From: Streptosporangiaceae bacterium
GTDB taxonomy: Bacteria; Actinomycetota; Actinomycetes; Streptosporangiales; Streptosporangiaceae
Assembly (NCBI GenBank): GCA_030040815.1
Contig: JASHSZ010000417.1
Coordinates: 1-12,267, forward strand
DNA: 12,267 bases
Direction: 5' to 3'
Shown here: piece by piece, positions 6,307 to 12,267 of the stretch
How positions within the stretch are numbered: position 1 is the first letter of the stretch
Layout of the letters: each line of letters opens with the position of its first letter
Position numbers and translations under genes: made by a program
The notes under the pieces: generated by a model
Seen by the model: the letters and a program-made list of their open reading frames with translations, nothing else
Told to the model about the DNA's origin: nothing
Databases searched by the model: none

Positions 6307-6313
6307 AGGAATG

Positions 6314-6350
6314 ACCCCGGACCCACGTCAGGGTTCGGGGTTCTTTCGTT
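6314..6350 (+). terminator. Intrinsic terminator-like hairpin inside the IS481 end
   Basis: ACCCCGGACCC (6314-6324) pairs with GGGTTCGGGGT (6331-6341) as an 11-base-pair stem with one G-U pair and a 6-base loop. TCTTTCGTTT follows on the + strand. It would stop transcripts entering the element from the antitoxin side. The transposase stop codon lies in the loop. Confidence 0.55.
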
Positions 6351-6886
6351 TGCGGGGCGAACGCGAAGTTCCGGGCGGCCGTGCGGTGGGCTGGTAGTTG
6401 CTGGCGGGGTCGGGCGTCAGGTCGCGGAGGAGCTCGCCGGCGGCGGCGTTGATGATGCGGATGGGCAGGTCCTGGATGATCAGCAGGACGTGGGTCGGGC
6501 GTGAGTCCGGCCGACGCCGATGTGGTGGAGCCGCCCGGCGTGGCGCAGGGTGATGACGCCGTTTGTGCCGATGATGTCGGTGCGGACGCGGTTGTGGGTG
6601 TCGGCGGCCCGGTTGCCGGGGGTGGCTTTGGGCCGGGCGGTGTAGGCGAGGGCGGGTGTGCATCGGTGCGGGAGCGCCCGGTGGGGCCGCTAGAAGTTGT
6701 AGTAGGCGGTGAAGGTGTCGAGCTGGGCCTGCAGGTCGGGGAGGGTAGCGGCGGGCGGCTGGGCGGCCAGCCATTTCCTGAGGGTCTGCTGGAACCTTTC
6801 GACCTTGCCCCGGGTCTGGGGGTGGTTCGGCTTGCCGTTCTTCTGCCTGGCGCCGAGGAGGCGCAGTTCGTGCTCGAGGTGGTGCA
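6328..6886 (-). pseudogene. IS481-family transposase, C-terminal part, nonsense and frameshift
   Basis: Minus-strand translation gives LEHELRLLGARQKNGKPN, HPQTRGKVERFQQTLRKWLA and TFTAYYNF: the end of the DDE integrase core, with the third catalytic Glu in GKVERF. The frame hits TAG (6692-6690) exactly where YYNF-Y-RPHRAL is expected (TAC to TAG). The same frame continues RPHRAL through GRLHHIGVGRTHAR. Near 6490-6500 it shifts to a second frame reading THVLLIIQDLPIRIINAAAG and GELLRDLTPDP; one missing base explains this. The two Asp residues of the DDE triad lie in the lost 5' part. The gene cannot make active transposase. Confidence 0.8.
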
Positions 6887-7126
6887 TCCGCGCGGGACGC
6901 GGCTTCAGCCGTCGACCCGGCGAGCGCGCCACACGTTCGCGCCGTGGGCCACGACGGTCCCTGTGTCGGCTGACGACCGCCAGCTGAATCTGCCCAGCGG
7001 CGGCCATGTCGACCTGTCCGTTGCCGGCCACTGCGATTACTTCGCGTAATTGCCGGCGATGGTGGAGGCGCGCGAGCCTGGCGTTAGGTCCTCGCATACG
7101 GCCGCGTCTCCCGGCGCAGCCAGCTC
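6887..7126. other. Unassigned stretch
   Basis: This lies between the IS481 remnant and a weak ORF. Open frames cross it on both strands, but none carries a motif I recognise. It probably contains the breakpoint that removed the IS481 5' part. Confidence 0.3.
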
Positions 7127-7453
7127 GTGCGAGGCCGAGTCGTCGCGGCCGGACGCAAGCCGTGGTTGGCGGAGGCGCTCCAGCGGCTGCTGACCGGCAG
7201 TGAGCGCATCCGAGTCAACGACCTCCTCACGGGGAATGTCGCAGGCAGACACCAGGAAACGTGGAGTGAACCTCGCGTCCACGCCACGGAGACCGGCAAC
7301 CTGATCGCTGCACTTCGGGCAATCAGGGCAGACGTCCGCCATCGCCCGCCGATGACGGCCGGGATCACTGGCCTGCGACTCGCTCTGGTCAGTCGTCGGC
7401 TACGCGGCTCAGAACGTAATGGCCATTCAGGTGCGAAAGGCAGGAACCTTTAA
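7127..7453 (+). CDS. Possible hypothetical protein (low support)
   Basis: This open frame of 108 residues begins at GTG (RVVAAGRKPWLAEALQRLL...) with GC-rich third positions over most of its length. Its TAA overlaps the ATG of the oxidoreductase gene by one base (TAATG). No ribosome site precedes the GTG and no family is recognised. The C-terminal 20 residues look unstructured. It could be a relic, or simply the leader of the next gene. Confidence 0.25.
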   Translation: MRGRVVAAGRKPWLAEALQRLLTGSERIRVNDLLTGNVAGRHQETWSEPRVHATETGNLIAALRAIRADVRHRPPMTAGITGLRLALVSRRLRGSERNGHSGAKGRNL

Positions 7454-8016
7454 TGAAGGTCACGACAATCGGCAGGGGAACGATCGGGGGCACGCTCGGA
7501 CGGCTGTGGACTACCGCCGGCCACGAAGTCACCCAACTCGGGCGAGACGGCGGGGACGCCGCCGACGCGGACGTCGTGCTGCTCGCCGTGCCAGGTGAGG
7601 CAGTCCCGGACGCCCTGGCTGGCGTTGCCGGCTTGCACGGCAAGGTGGTCATCGATGCGACGAATCGAATGGGTGCCCGCGCGCCATCTCCGCCCCCCGC
7701 CGGGTACCGCTCCATCTCCGAGTACGTCAAGGCCCAAACAGGCGGCCCCACGGCCAAGGCGTTCAACCTCAATTTCGGCAAGCTGTTCGATCAGGCCGCC
7801 AAGGCCTCGTCCCGGCCAGACAACATCTGGGTCGGCGATGAGAGCGCCCGGGCGTCCGTCGAGCAGCTCTCTCGCGATATCGGGATGGAACCGCTCAACG
7901 GCGGTCCTCTGGAGAACGCCGCGATTCAGGAAGAGTTCGCGGCGATGCTGGTAGCCATGGTCCGCGACGCTGGTGGACCGTTCTTCTACCGGTTCGCGTC
8001 GCCTCAGAGTTTCTGA
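7453..8016 (+). CDS. NAD(P)-binding oxidoreductase, F420-dependent NADP reductase type
   Basis: A protein of 187 residues. The N-terminus MKVTTIGRGTIGGTLGRLW is a Rossmann dinucleotide fold; GRGTIGG replaces the usual GxGxxG. VVLLAVPGEAVPDAL (41-55) and KVVIDATN (64-71) follow. The C-terminal half (AKAFNLNFGKLF, NIWVGDESAR, the ENAAIQEEFAAMLVAMV helix) fits the COG2085 group of small F420:NADPH-type reductases. Those interconvert NADPH and reduced F420, but many members have other or unknown partners, so the substrate is not assigned. Length is as expected and no break is seen. The ATG has AGGAA upstream (GGCAGGAACC). It stands alone, with a long gap before the PadR gene. Confidence 0.75.
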   Translation: MKVTTIGRGTIGGTLGRLWTTAGHEVTQLGRDGGDAADADVVLLAVPGEAVPDALAGVAGLHGKVVIDATNRMGARAPSPPPAGYRSISEYVKAQTGGPTAKAFNLNFGKLFDQAAKASSRPDNIWVGDESARASVEQLSRDIGMEPLNGGPLENAAIQEEFAAMLVAMVRDAGGPFFYRFASPQSF

Positions 8017-8391
8017 GTCCTGCTCGCGAAACGCCCAACGGACCGGCGAACCACCGGCAACCGCGTTCAGTCAACGACCGAAGCCAACTCCCACTGGCGA
8101 CCGACCGCCGCATAAAAGACAATCTGCGCGTCTCCTCCACGAGCCAGCATGGACCCAGCTGGGAGCGCACACTCGGCGATCTCGCACCACGGTGCAGGTC
8201 GGCGTTGGTCACGCTGTGCTGTCGGTCCTGGTCACTCATGCGCGCGCGGTGTCCGCCGTTATGCACGGCTGATGGGCACGATCGACGGGCTCGAAGTCAG
8301 CGCAGATATGGGACGTTGGCGTGAGGGTGTTGCCGTCCGGTCAGGTGCCCAGCCCCTGGTCGGATACGTGGTGGCTGCCTCGGATCTGGGC
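8017..8391. other. Intergenic region upstream of padR-like gene
   Basis: Short open frames on both strands carry no recognisable motif or ribosome site. A frame ending at TGA 8398-8400 (MGTIDGLEVSADMGRWREG...) could be a relic peptide. No terminator is clear after the oxidoreductase gene. Confidence 0.35.
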
Positions 8392-8420
8392 TTGCAATGA
8401 CTAGTCCAACGATATATAAA
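8392..8420 (+). promoter_or_regulatory. Strong sigma-70-type promoter of the PadR gene
   Basis: TTGCAA (8392-8397) and TATAAA (8415-8420) are spaced by 17 bases, in a conspicuous AT-rich patch. Only 6 bases separate the -10 from ATG 8427, so the transcript should start at or next to the A of the start codon, giving a leaderless mRNA. Confidence 0.65.
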
Positions 8421-8426
8421 GCTCTT

Positions 8427-8765
8427 ATGGGCGCACGCGCGATGCAGGAGGCGACCTACCTGATCCTGACCGCGCTGGCTGCGGGCAGCCAGCACGGCTA
8501 CGGAATCATCGCCGACGTCGCCGGGATCTCCGGCGGCCGGGTCCGGTTGCTCGCCGGAACCCTGTACACGGCTTTGGATCGCCTGCGGGCTGACGGGCTG
8601 ATCGCGGTGGACCGCGAGGAGATCGTGGAGAACAGGCTGCGCCGCTACTACCGGCTCACTCCTGTGGGGGAGCAGCGGCTCGCCGAAGAGGCGGTCCGGC
8701 TGCACGCCAACGCCGCCGCCGCCCTTGGCCGGCTGAAGCTGGACATGGCCGGAGATGTGGGATGA
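8427..8765 (+). CDS. PadR-family transcriptional regulator
   Basis: A protein of 112 residues. The PadR winged helix is complete: ATYLILTALAAGSQHGYGII (9-28), the recognition segment LAGTLYTALDRLRADGLI (42-59), the wing with NRLRRYYRLTPVGEQRL (69-85), and a C-terminal dimerisation helix (86-110). PadR proteins usually repress adjacent genes and respond to small molecules or stress. ATG 8427 was chosen because it lies at the predicted transcription start; the in-frame ATG 8397 falls inside the promoter, and ATG 8442 lacks a ribosome site. The stop overlaps the start of the membrane protein gene (ATGA), so the two form an operon. Confidence 0.85.
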   Translation: MGARAMQEATYLILTALAAGSQHGYGIIADVAGISGGRVRLLAGTLYTALDRLRADGLIAVDREEIVENRLRRYYRLTPVGEQRLAEEAVRLHANAAAALGRLKLDMAGDVG

Positions 8766-9466
8766 CTGAGCTGGACGGACGGCGGGGGATGAGCAGGCCG
8801 GCCGGGCTGGAGCGCAGGTTCCGGCGGCTGCTGGCCTGCTACCCGCGGGCGTACCGGCGCGAAAACGAGGACGAGATCCTGGGGGTGCTGCTGGCCTGCG
8901 CCCGGGATGGGCAGCAGCGGCCGGGTCTGGCCGCGTCCGTCGACCTGTTTAAGGGCGCGATGCGGATGCGGCTATGGCCCCCGAGGCGGCCGCCGCGCTC
9001 CGTCCGGGCTGCGGTCGGGCTGATGTGCGCCGGCGTGGCGGCGCAGCTTGCCTACCTGATCATCAATGTCGCGACGGCCGGCAGCGTCGGTTCGGCCTAC
9101 GCCCGCGAGTATCCCCCGTGGGCAGCCGCGGCGGTGCACCACGCCGTGACCGTCAGCGTGGTCAAGCATGAGGTCGGCGGGGTGATCGGCATCGGCGTGT
9201 GCCTGCTGCTGGCCTGGGCGCTTGTCTGGGGACGCAACCTGGCCAGATTCGCCTTCGTGGTGGGCGTCGGCCTGGACTGGTTGGCCATGTTCCAGGCGGC
9301 AGGCCAGGGTGCAACGGTGAATGCTCGGGCGGACATGACCGCCGCCGCCGTGACTTGGCTGCTGATCCTGCCCGCGACCGTGCTGTTGTTCACCCGGGCG
9401 TCGAGCCGGTATTACCGCCCGAAGCCACTGGGTCGCGGCCGTGTGGCAGCGGACCTTCAGCACTAG
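8762..9466 (+). CDS. Membrane protein with HAAS-like N-terminus, partner of PadR
   Basis: A protein of 234 residues. The cytosolic N-terminus (LERRFRRLLACYPRAYRREN, about 16-35, through about 70) resembles the helical domain on actinobacterial proteins encoded next to PadR regulators. Four hydrophobic segments follow at about 82-105, 138-156, 161-179 and 193-211, then a basic tail. No enzyme motif is seen. The ATGA overlap with padR makes co-translation likely. In known PadR/HAAS pairs the membrane protein is a regulatory or sensory partner; function here is inferred from that. ATG 8762 is the coupled start; an internal ATG 10 codons in is possible. Confidence 0.7.
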   Translation: MTELDGRRGMSRPAGLERRFRRLLACYPRAYRRENEDEILGVLLACARDGQQRPGLAASVDLFKGAMRMRLWPPRRPPRSVRAAVGLMCAGVAAQLAYLIINVATAGSVGSAYAREYPPWAAAAVHHAVTVSVVKHEVGGVIGIGVCLLLAWALVWGRNLARFAFVVGVGLDWLAMFQAAGQGATVNARADMTAAAVTWLLILPATVLLFTRASSRYYRPKPLGRGRVAADLQH

Positions 9467-9726
9467 TACTGACGGACGCGGGCAGAGCACCAGTCACGAA
9501 TGCGCCGTGCCTGCCGAGCCGCGGCAAGCACTCCGCAGGCGGCAATGGCCGCAAATCCCGCAACGCCTACTGGGCCAGAACACTCACCGAGATCCGGAGG
9601 TCGGGGGCATGGGCCGACGCACTGTAGTGAAGGTACTGGCCGGATTACCGCTAGCTGGGCCGACCCGCCCGGAACATAATGGCGCGGGGTCGTTTCGGGT
9701 GAGCCGGATTTCCCGGCGGTAGCCGC
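9467..9726. other. Intergenic region before the glycosyltransferase gene
   Basis: No gene is supported. A short GC hairpin (9539-9552, 5-base-pair stem) has no T-run. CATAAT at 9674-9679 could be a -10 for the downstream gene, but no clear -35 is seen. Confidence 0.35.
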
Positions 9727-11357
9727 TTGTCTAGCAGCCAGGCGGACCTGGGGGACTACGGGGACTACTCGCCGCTGGTGGCCCGGTTCAAGGAGCTGAC
9801 CCGGCGGGACGAAAATCCTGGCCCCTGGCTCGGCGATCTGCCAGAGCTGGGGCCCGTCGGCCCGCTTCCAGATATCGGCCCGTTCGACCGGCGCGTGATC
9901 GCGGTGGGCGGCGTCGTGTTCGCCGTGCTGATGGCGCTGTCGGCACGGTACGGCTTTGACGTCGACGAGCTGTACTTCCTGGACTGTGCCCGCCATCTGC
10001 AGGCCAGCTATGTGATCAGCCGGTGCTCGCGCCGCTGCTGGCGTGGGTGTCCCTGAAGCTGTTCGGGGTGTCGCTGCCCGGCCTGCGCGTCTGGCCCGCG
10101 CTTGCGGCGTGGGCCACAGTGGTGGTCGCCGGGCTGACCGCCCGCGAGTTCGGCGGCACCCGGCGGGCGCAGCTGCTGGCCGCGCTCGGCCCGATCCCGG
10201 TGCTGCTGGGGGCGGCTCACGTGGCGAACACGACCGCCTATGCGCTGCTGGCGTGGGCGGGCCTGGCGCTGGTGGCGGTCAGGATCGGGCGGACCGGCGA
10301 CTGCCGCTGGTGGCTTGCCGGGGGCCTGGTCGCGGGCCTGGGGGTGGCTGACGACCACAGCATGAGCTTTCTCGCCATCGCATTAGTCATCGGCGCGCTG
10401 CTCAGCGGCGGCCAGACGATGATCTGGAACCGCTGGTTCGCGGCCGCCGCCGTGATCGCGGTGGCGTTCGAGGTCCCCGACCTGTGGTGGCAGGCGCAGC
10501 ACGGGTGGGCGACGATCGCCATGACCGAGGCGCTGAACCGCGAAAATGGCGGGCCGTTTAATATCCCCGCCTGGATCGCCGGGCAGCTGGCGATGACAGT
10601 CTGGTTCCTGGCGGGGCTCTCGGTGATCGGCCTGTGGTGCCTGTGGCGGTCCGGGCGGCCGCTGTGGCGGGCGCTGGCGTGGGCGTACGGGCTGCTGTTC
10701 GTCTTGTTCGCGGTCACCGCCGGGGCGAAGATCTACTACCTGGCCGCCGCGTACGTGTACCTGGCCGCCGCCGGTGCGGTGGCCATCGACGGGTGGCTGC
10801 AAGCGCGGCCGGGTCGGCTGCGCAACCTCCTGCTGGCCACCGGGGTCATCACGGCGTTGACCCTGCCGCTAGCCCTGCCGGTGCTCCCGCTGGCCGGCCT
10901 CGGCCAGACCATCGCCAACGTGAACCCGGACACGGGCGACTCCGTCGGCTGGCCCCAGCTGGTCCATACCGTCGATGGGGTGTGGACATCTCTGCCGCCC
11001 AGCCAGCGGGCCAGCGCCGTGCTCTTCACCGACACTTACGGCGAGGCCGGGGCCATCAACGAGCTCGGCCGGGGGACGGGGCTGCCGACCGCCGTCAGCA
11101 GCCAGAACAGCGAGTGGTGGTGGGGACCCGGCAATCCGCACGCCACCACCATCGTGGCCGTTACGCCAGGGCCCGCTGCCGGCGGCACCGGCTACGTCTA
11201 CACCCTCTTGAAGTTCTTCACCCACGTGCGGCTTGCGGCCATCCTGTCCAATCCCTACGGCCTGCACAACAAGCAATGGGGCGGCCACGTCTACATCTGC
11301 ACCGGCCCCCGCCAGCCATGGGCCCAGATATGGCCACAGCTGCGCCACTACGACTGA
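9727..11357 (+). pseudogene. GT39-type (GT-C) membrane glycosyltransferase with one-base frameshift
   Basis: A polytopic enzyme of the PMT/ArnT-like GT-C fold, which uses polyprenyl-phosphate sugars at the outer membrane face. A Gly/Pro-rich N-terminus (about 1-54) precedes TM1 (56-72). The first loop carries the conserved acidic motif YGFDVDELYFLDCARHL (Asp80-Glu81). The frame breaks at ASYV (10014): restoring one G gives YV-DQPVLAPLLAWVSLKLFG, the expected family sequence. The rest (10015-11357) is one open frame with about 9-10 hydrophobic helices and a C-terminal extracytoplasmic domain ending LRHYD. The corrected length is exactly 543 residues. The start is TTG 9727 (an upstream in-frame TGA lies at 9700); GTG 9778 is an alternative. 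It is a pseudogene if the deletion is real and intact if it is a sequencing indel. Confidence 0.8.
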
Positions 11358-11555
11358 CAACAGAGACAGCCGCCTCACCGAGGCAGCACGATCGCGTACC
11401 CGGACGCCACGCACGATGCCCATCCCGGTCAGTTACTCGCGGAACACGAGGCAGAGCCGGACATTCTGCGCGCAGCGCAGGACGCATCAGGCACGATCGC
11501 CGCTCGCGCGGACTCGGCGATCCGGGGCGACGATCAAGTTGTCCGCCCGTCCGCA
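11358..11555. other. Spacer between glycosyltransferase and integrase fragment
   Basis: A GCCTC-ACC-GAGGC hairpin (11372-11384) follows the glycosyltransferase stop by 14 bases, without a T-run. The integrase frame is open back to the glycosyltransferase stop (11355-11357) but has no better start than GTG 11556, so the integrase may once have had a longer N-terminus. Confidence 0.3.
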
Positions 11556-11918
11556 GTGATCGCCGTCGCCGAGCCGGCGTTCACCAATGCCGAGCGGCTG
11601 GCTTCGGCTGGCTTCCTGGCCGGGTACACCGGCCTGACCCGCGACGCATATGCGCTGGGCCTGCGGCAGTACGTGAGCCGGTGCCAGCAGCATCATGTCC
11701 GCGTGTTCGATGCCCGCCGCGCGGATATCGAGTGCGTTGCGCGCGACCTGGAAGCCAGGGGCCGGGCGCGGGCCATGGTGAGGCGGCGGTTGTGCACGAT
11801 CGCGGGGTTGCACCGGTACGCGGTCGAGGACGAGTTGCTGGATCACTCCCAGGCCGCCCATGTCCGTCGGCCCCGGATCGATTACGAGTCGCACGCCACC
11901 TGGCTGGAATGCCGCTGA
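11556..11918 (+). pseudogene. Tyrosine recombinase/integrase, N-terminal fragment
   Basis: These 120 residues correspond to the SAM-like core-binding domain of a phage-type/XerC-like tyrosine integrase. Seen here are ERLASAGFLAGYTGLTRDAY (13-32), LRQYVSRCQQHHVRVFDARR (36-55), DIECVARDLEARGRARAMVR (57-76) and LCTIAGLHRYAVEDELLDHS (79-98), then AAHVRRPRIDYESHAT. The catalytic domain (R...HxxR...Y) should follow at residue about 120, but the frame stops at TGA 11916-11918. No catalytic-domain sequence is visible in the following 190 bases in any frame. It therefore lacks all active-site residues. The start is uncertain: GTG 11556 has no ribosome site. It is most likely the remnant of an integrated element. 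Confidence 0.75.
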
Positions 11919-12108
11919 GAACTGTCGTGTCCGATTGGTTTGCACGGATCGCCGATAATTTCCGGGCGCCGGCAGGAGCCGCTGCGGCGCGGCAGATCTG
12001 CGCGGACGCTCCAGTTCTGTGCGGCCTCGCACCACGTCGATTCGGGTCGTAGCGGGCGGCCCGACCATAGGCTGGGTCACGGAATCGGAGACGCGAGGGG
12101 AGACCCCG
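11919..12108. other. Spacer upstream of the hydrolase gene
   Basis: No gene is supported. The right end holds the ribosome site of the downstream gene. I see no residual integrase catalytic sequence here. Confidence 0.3.
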
Positions 12109-12267
12109 TTGCCGTACGTCGACAGTGGCGAGGCGAAGATCTGGTACACCACGCAGGGGACAGGGTTTCCGGTGTTGACGCTGGCGCCAGGCGGGATGCG
12201 CTCGAGCGTGCCGCTGTGGGAGATGGCGGCGATCAACCCGCTGACCGCGTACGCCGGGCAGTACCAG
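12109..12267 (+). CDS. Alpha/beta hydrolase, N-terminal part (runs off window)
   Basis: 53 residues are visible. MPYVDSGEAKIWYTTQGTGF has the usual beta-hairpin opening. PVLTLAPGGMRS follows: the strand and oxyanion-loop turn, with APGG in place of the classical HGG/HGxP. Then comes a helix region with WEMAAINPLTAY. This is the start of the alpha/beta hydrolase fold. The nucleophile elbow (GxSxG) and the rest of the catalytic triad lie beyond the window, so enzyme or substrate cannot be named. TTG 12109 was chosen because GAGGGGAG (12095-12102) precedes it by 6 bases. It appears to be a separate transcription unit from the integrase fragment. Confidence 0.7.
   Translation, partial: MPYVDSGEAKIWYTTQGTGFPVLTLAPGGMRSSVPLWEMAAINPLTAYAGQYQ

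Larger units (their letters stand above)
6289..6886 (-). mobile_element. IS481-type element, truncated 3' remnant
   Basis: The remnant runs from the terminal repeat at 6289 to the point near 6886 where transposase homology stops (HH before LEHELRLLG). The 5' two-thirds of the element is missing. It is in the same orientation as the IS481 fragment at 1-293. Confidence 0.6.

Noticed and set aside
6501..7049. + strand open frame of 182 codons over the IS481 remnant
   Set aside because: It is antisense to recognisable transposase sequence, with a Gly/Val-rich product. The part beyond 6886 could not be tied to any family.
7895..8266. Minus-strand open frame of 123 codons overlapping the oxidoreductase 3' end
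   Set aside because: Arg/Ser-rich product, no motif, and it overlaps a clear coding end on the other strand.
10634..12052. Long + strand open frame of 472 codons crossing the glycosyltransferase 3' part and the integrase fragment
   Set aside because: Its product is an Arg/Gly/Pro-rich low-complexity sequence, and the overlapping frames encode clear GT39 and integrase domains. It is a GC-driven shadow.
1..12267. CRISPR arrays, tRNA, rRNA or riboswitches
   Set aside because: No regularly spaced repeats, no tRNA-like cloverleaf with a CCA-proximal T-loop and no rRNA-like sequence were seen. The recombinase C-terminus resembles those ending at tRNA att sites, but no tRNA gene is present here.

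Overview
The window looks like an accessory region of a high-GC actinobacterium. The support is the GC-rich, GC3-biased coding sequence, frequent GTG/TTG starts, a candidate leaderless promoter, a PadR/membrane-protein pair, an NAD(P)-binding protein of the F420-dependent reductase type, and actinobacterial-style IS481, serine recombinase and tyrosine integrase genes. I cannot name the genus from the sequence.

Left part (1-6288). The 5' end of an IS481-type element (minus strand, transposase N-terminus, end near 293) abuts a small serine-recombinase element (about 304-2199). That element carries a large serine recombinase and a small upstream ORF, both on the minus strand, and is bounded by near-identical CACCAA(A/T)TTGG repeats. 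The recombinase has no stop of its own: its frame runs through the IS481 end to the window edge. Next come a GC-rich stretch without a supported gene (2200-2560), a frameshifted unknown gene (2565-3208, +), and a minus-strand pair made of a small ORF and a HEAT-like protein (4414-3450). Last is a toxin-antitoxin-like cluster: a two-winged-helix protein (4547-5353, +), a HigB/Gp49-like toxin overlapping its end (5346-5774, +), and a HigA-like XRE antitoxin converging from the other strand and overlapping the toxin 3' end by 65 nt (6060-5710, -).

Middle (6289-7452). This holds a decayed 3' fragment of an IS481-type transposase (minus strand, nonsense mutation plus frameshift). It has a matching terminal repeat at 6289-6306 and an intrinsic-terminator-like hairpin just inside. 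With the left IS481 fragment it brackets 294-6288 in direct orientation, like a decayed composite transposon. A low-support ORF follows.

Right part (7453-12267, all +). An NADP/F420-type oxidoreductase comes first. A PadR regulator follows, with a good TTGCAA-17-TATAAA promoter placed for a leaderless start, overlapping (ATGA) a four-helix membrane protein. Then come a GT39-type membrane glycosyltransferase split by a one-base deletion, an N-terminal fragment of a tyrosine integrase, and the start of an alpha/beta hydrolase that runs off the window.

Decay is widespread: two or three single-base frameshifts (each explained by one missing G on the + strand), one nonsense codon and several truncated recombinases. 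The most interesting candidate system is the three-gene winged-helix / HigB-like / convergent HigA-like cluster at 4547-6060.
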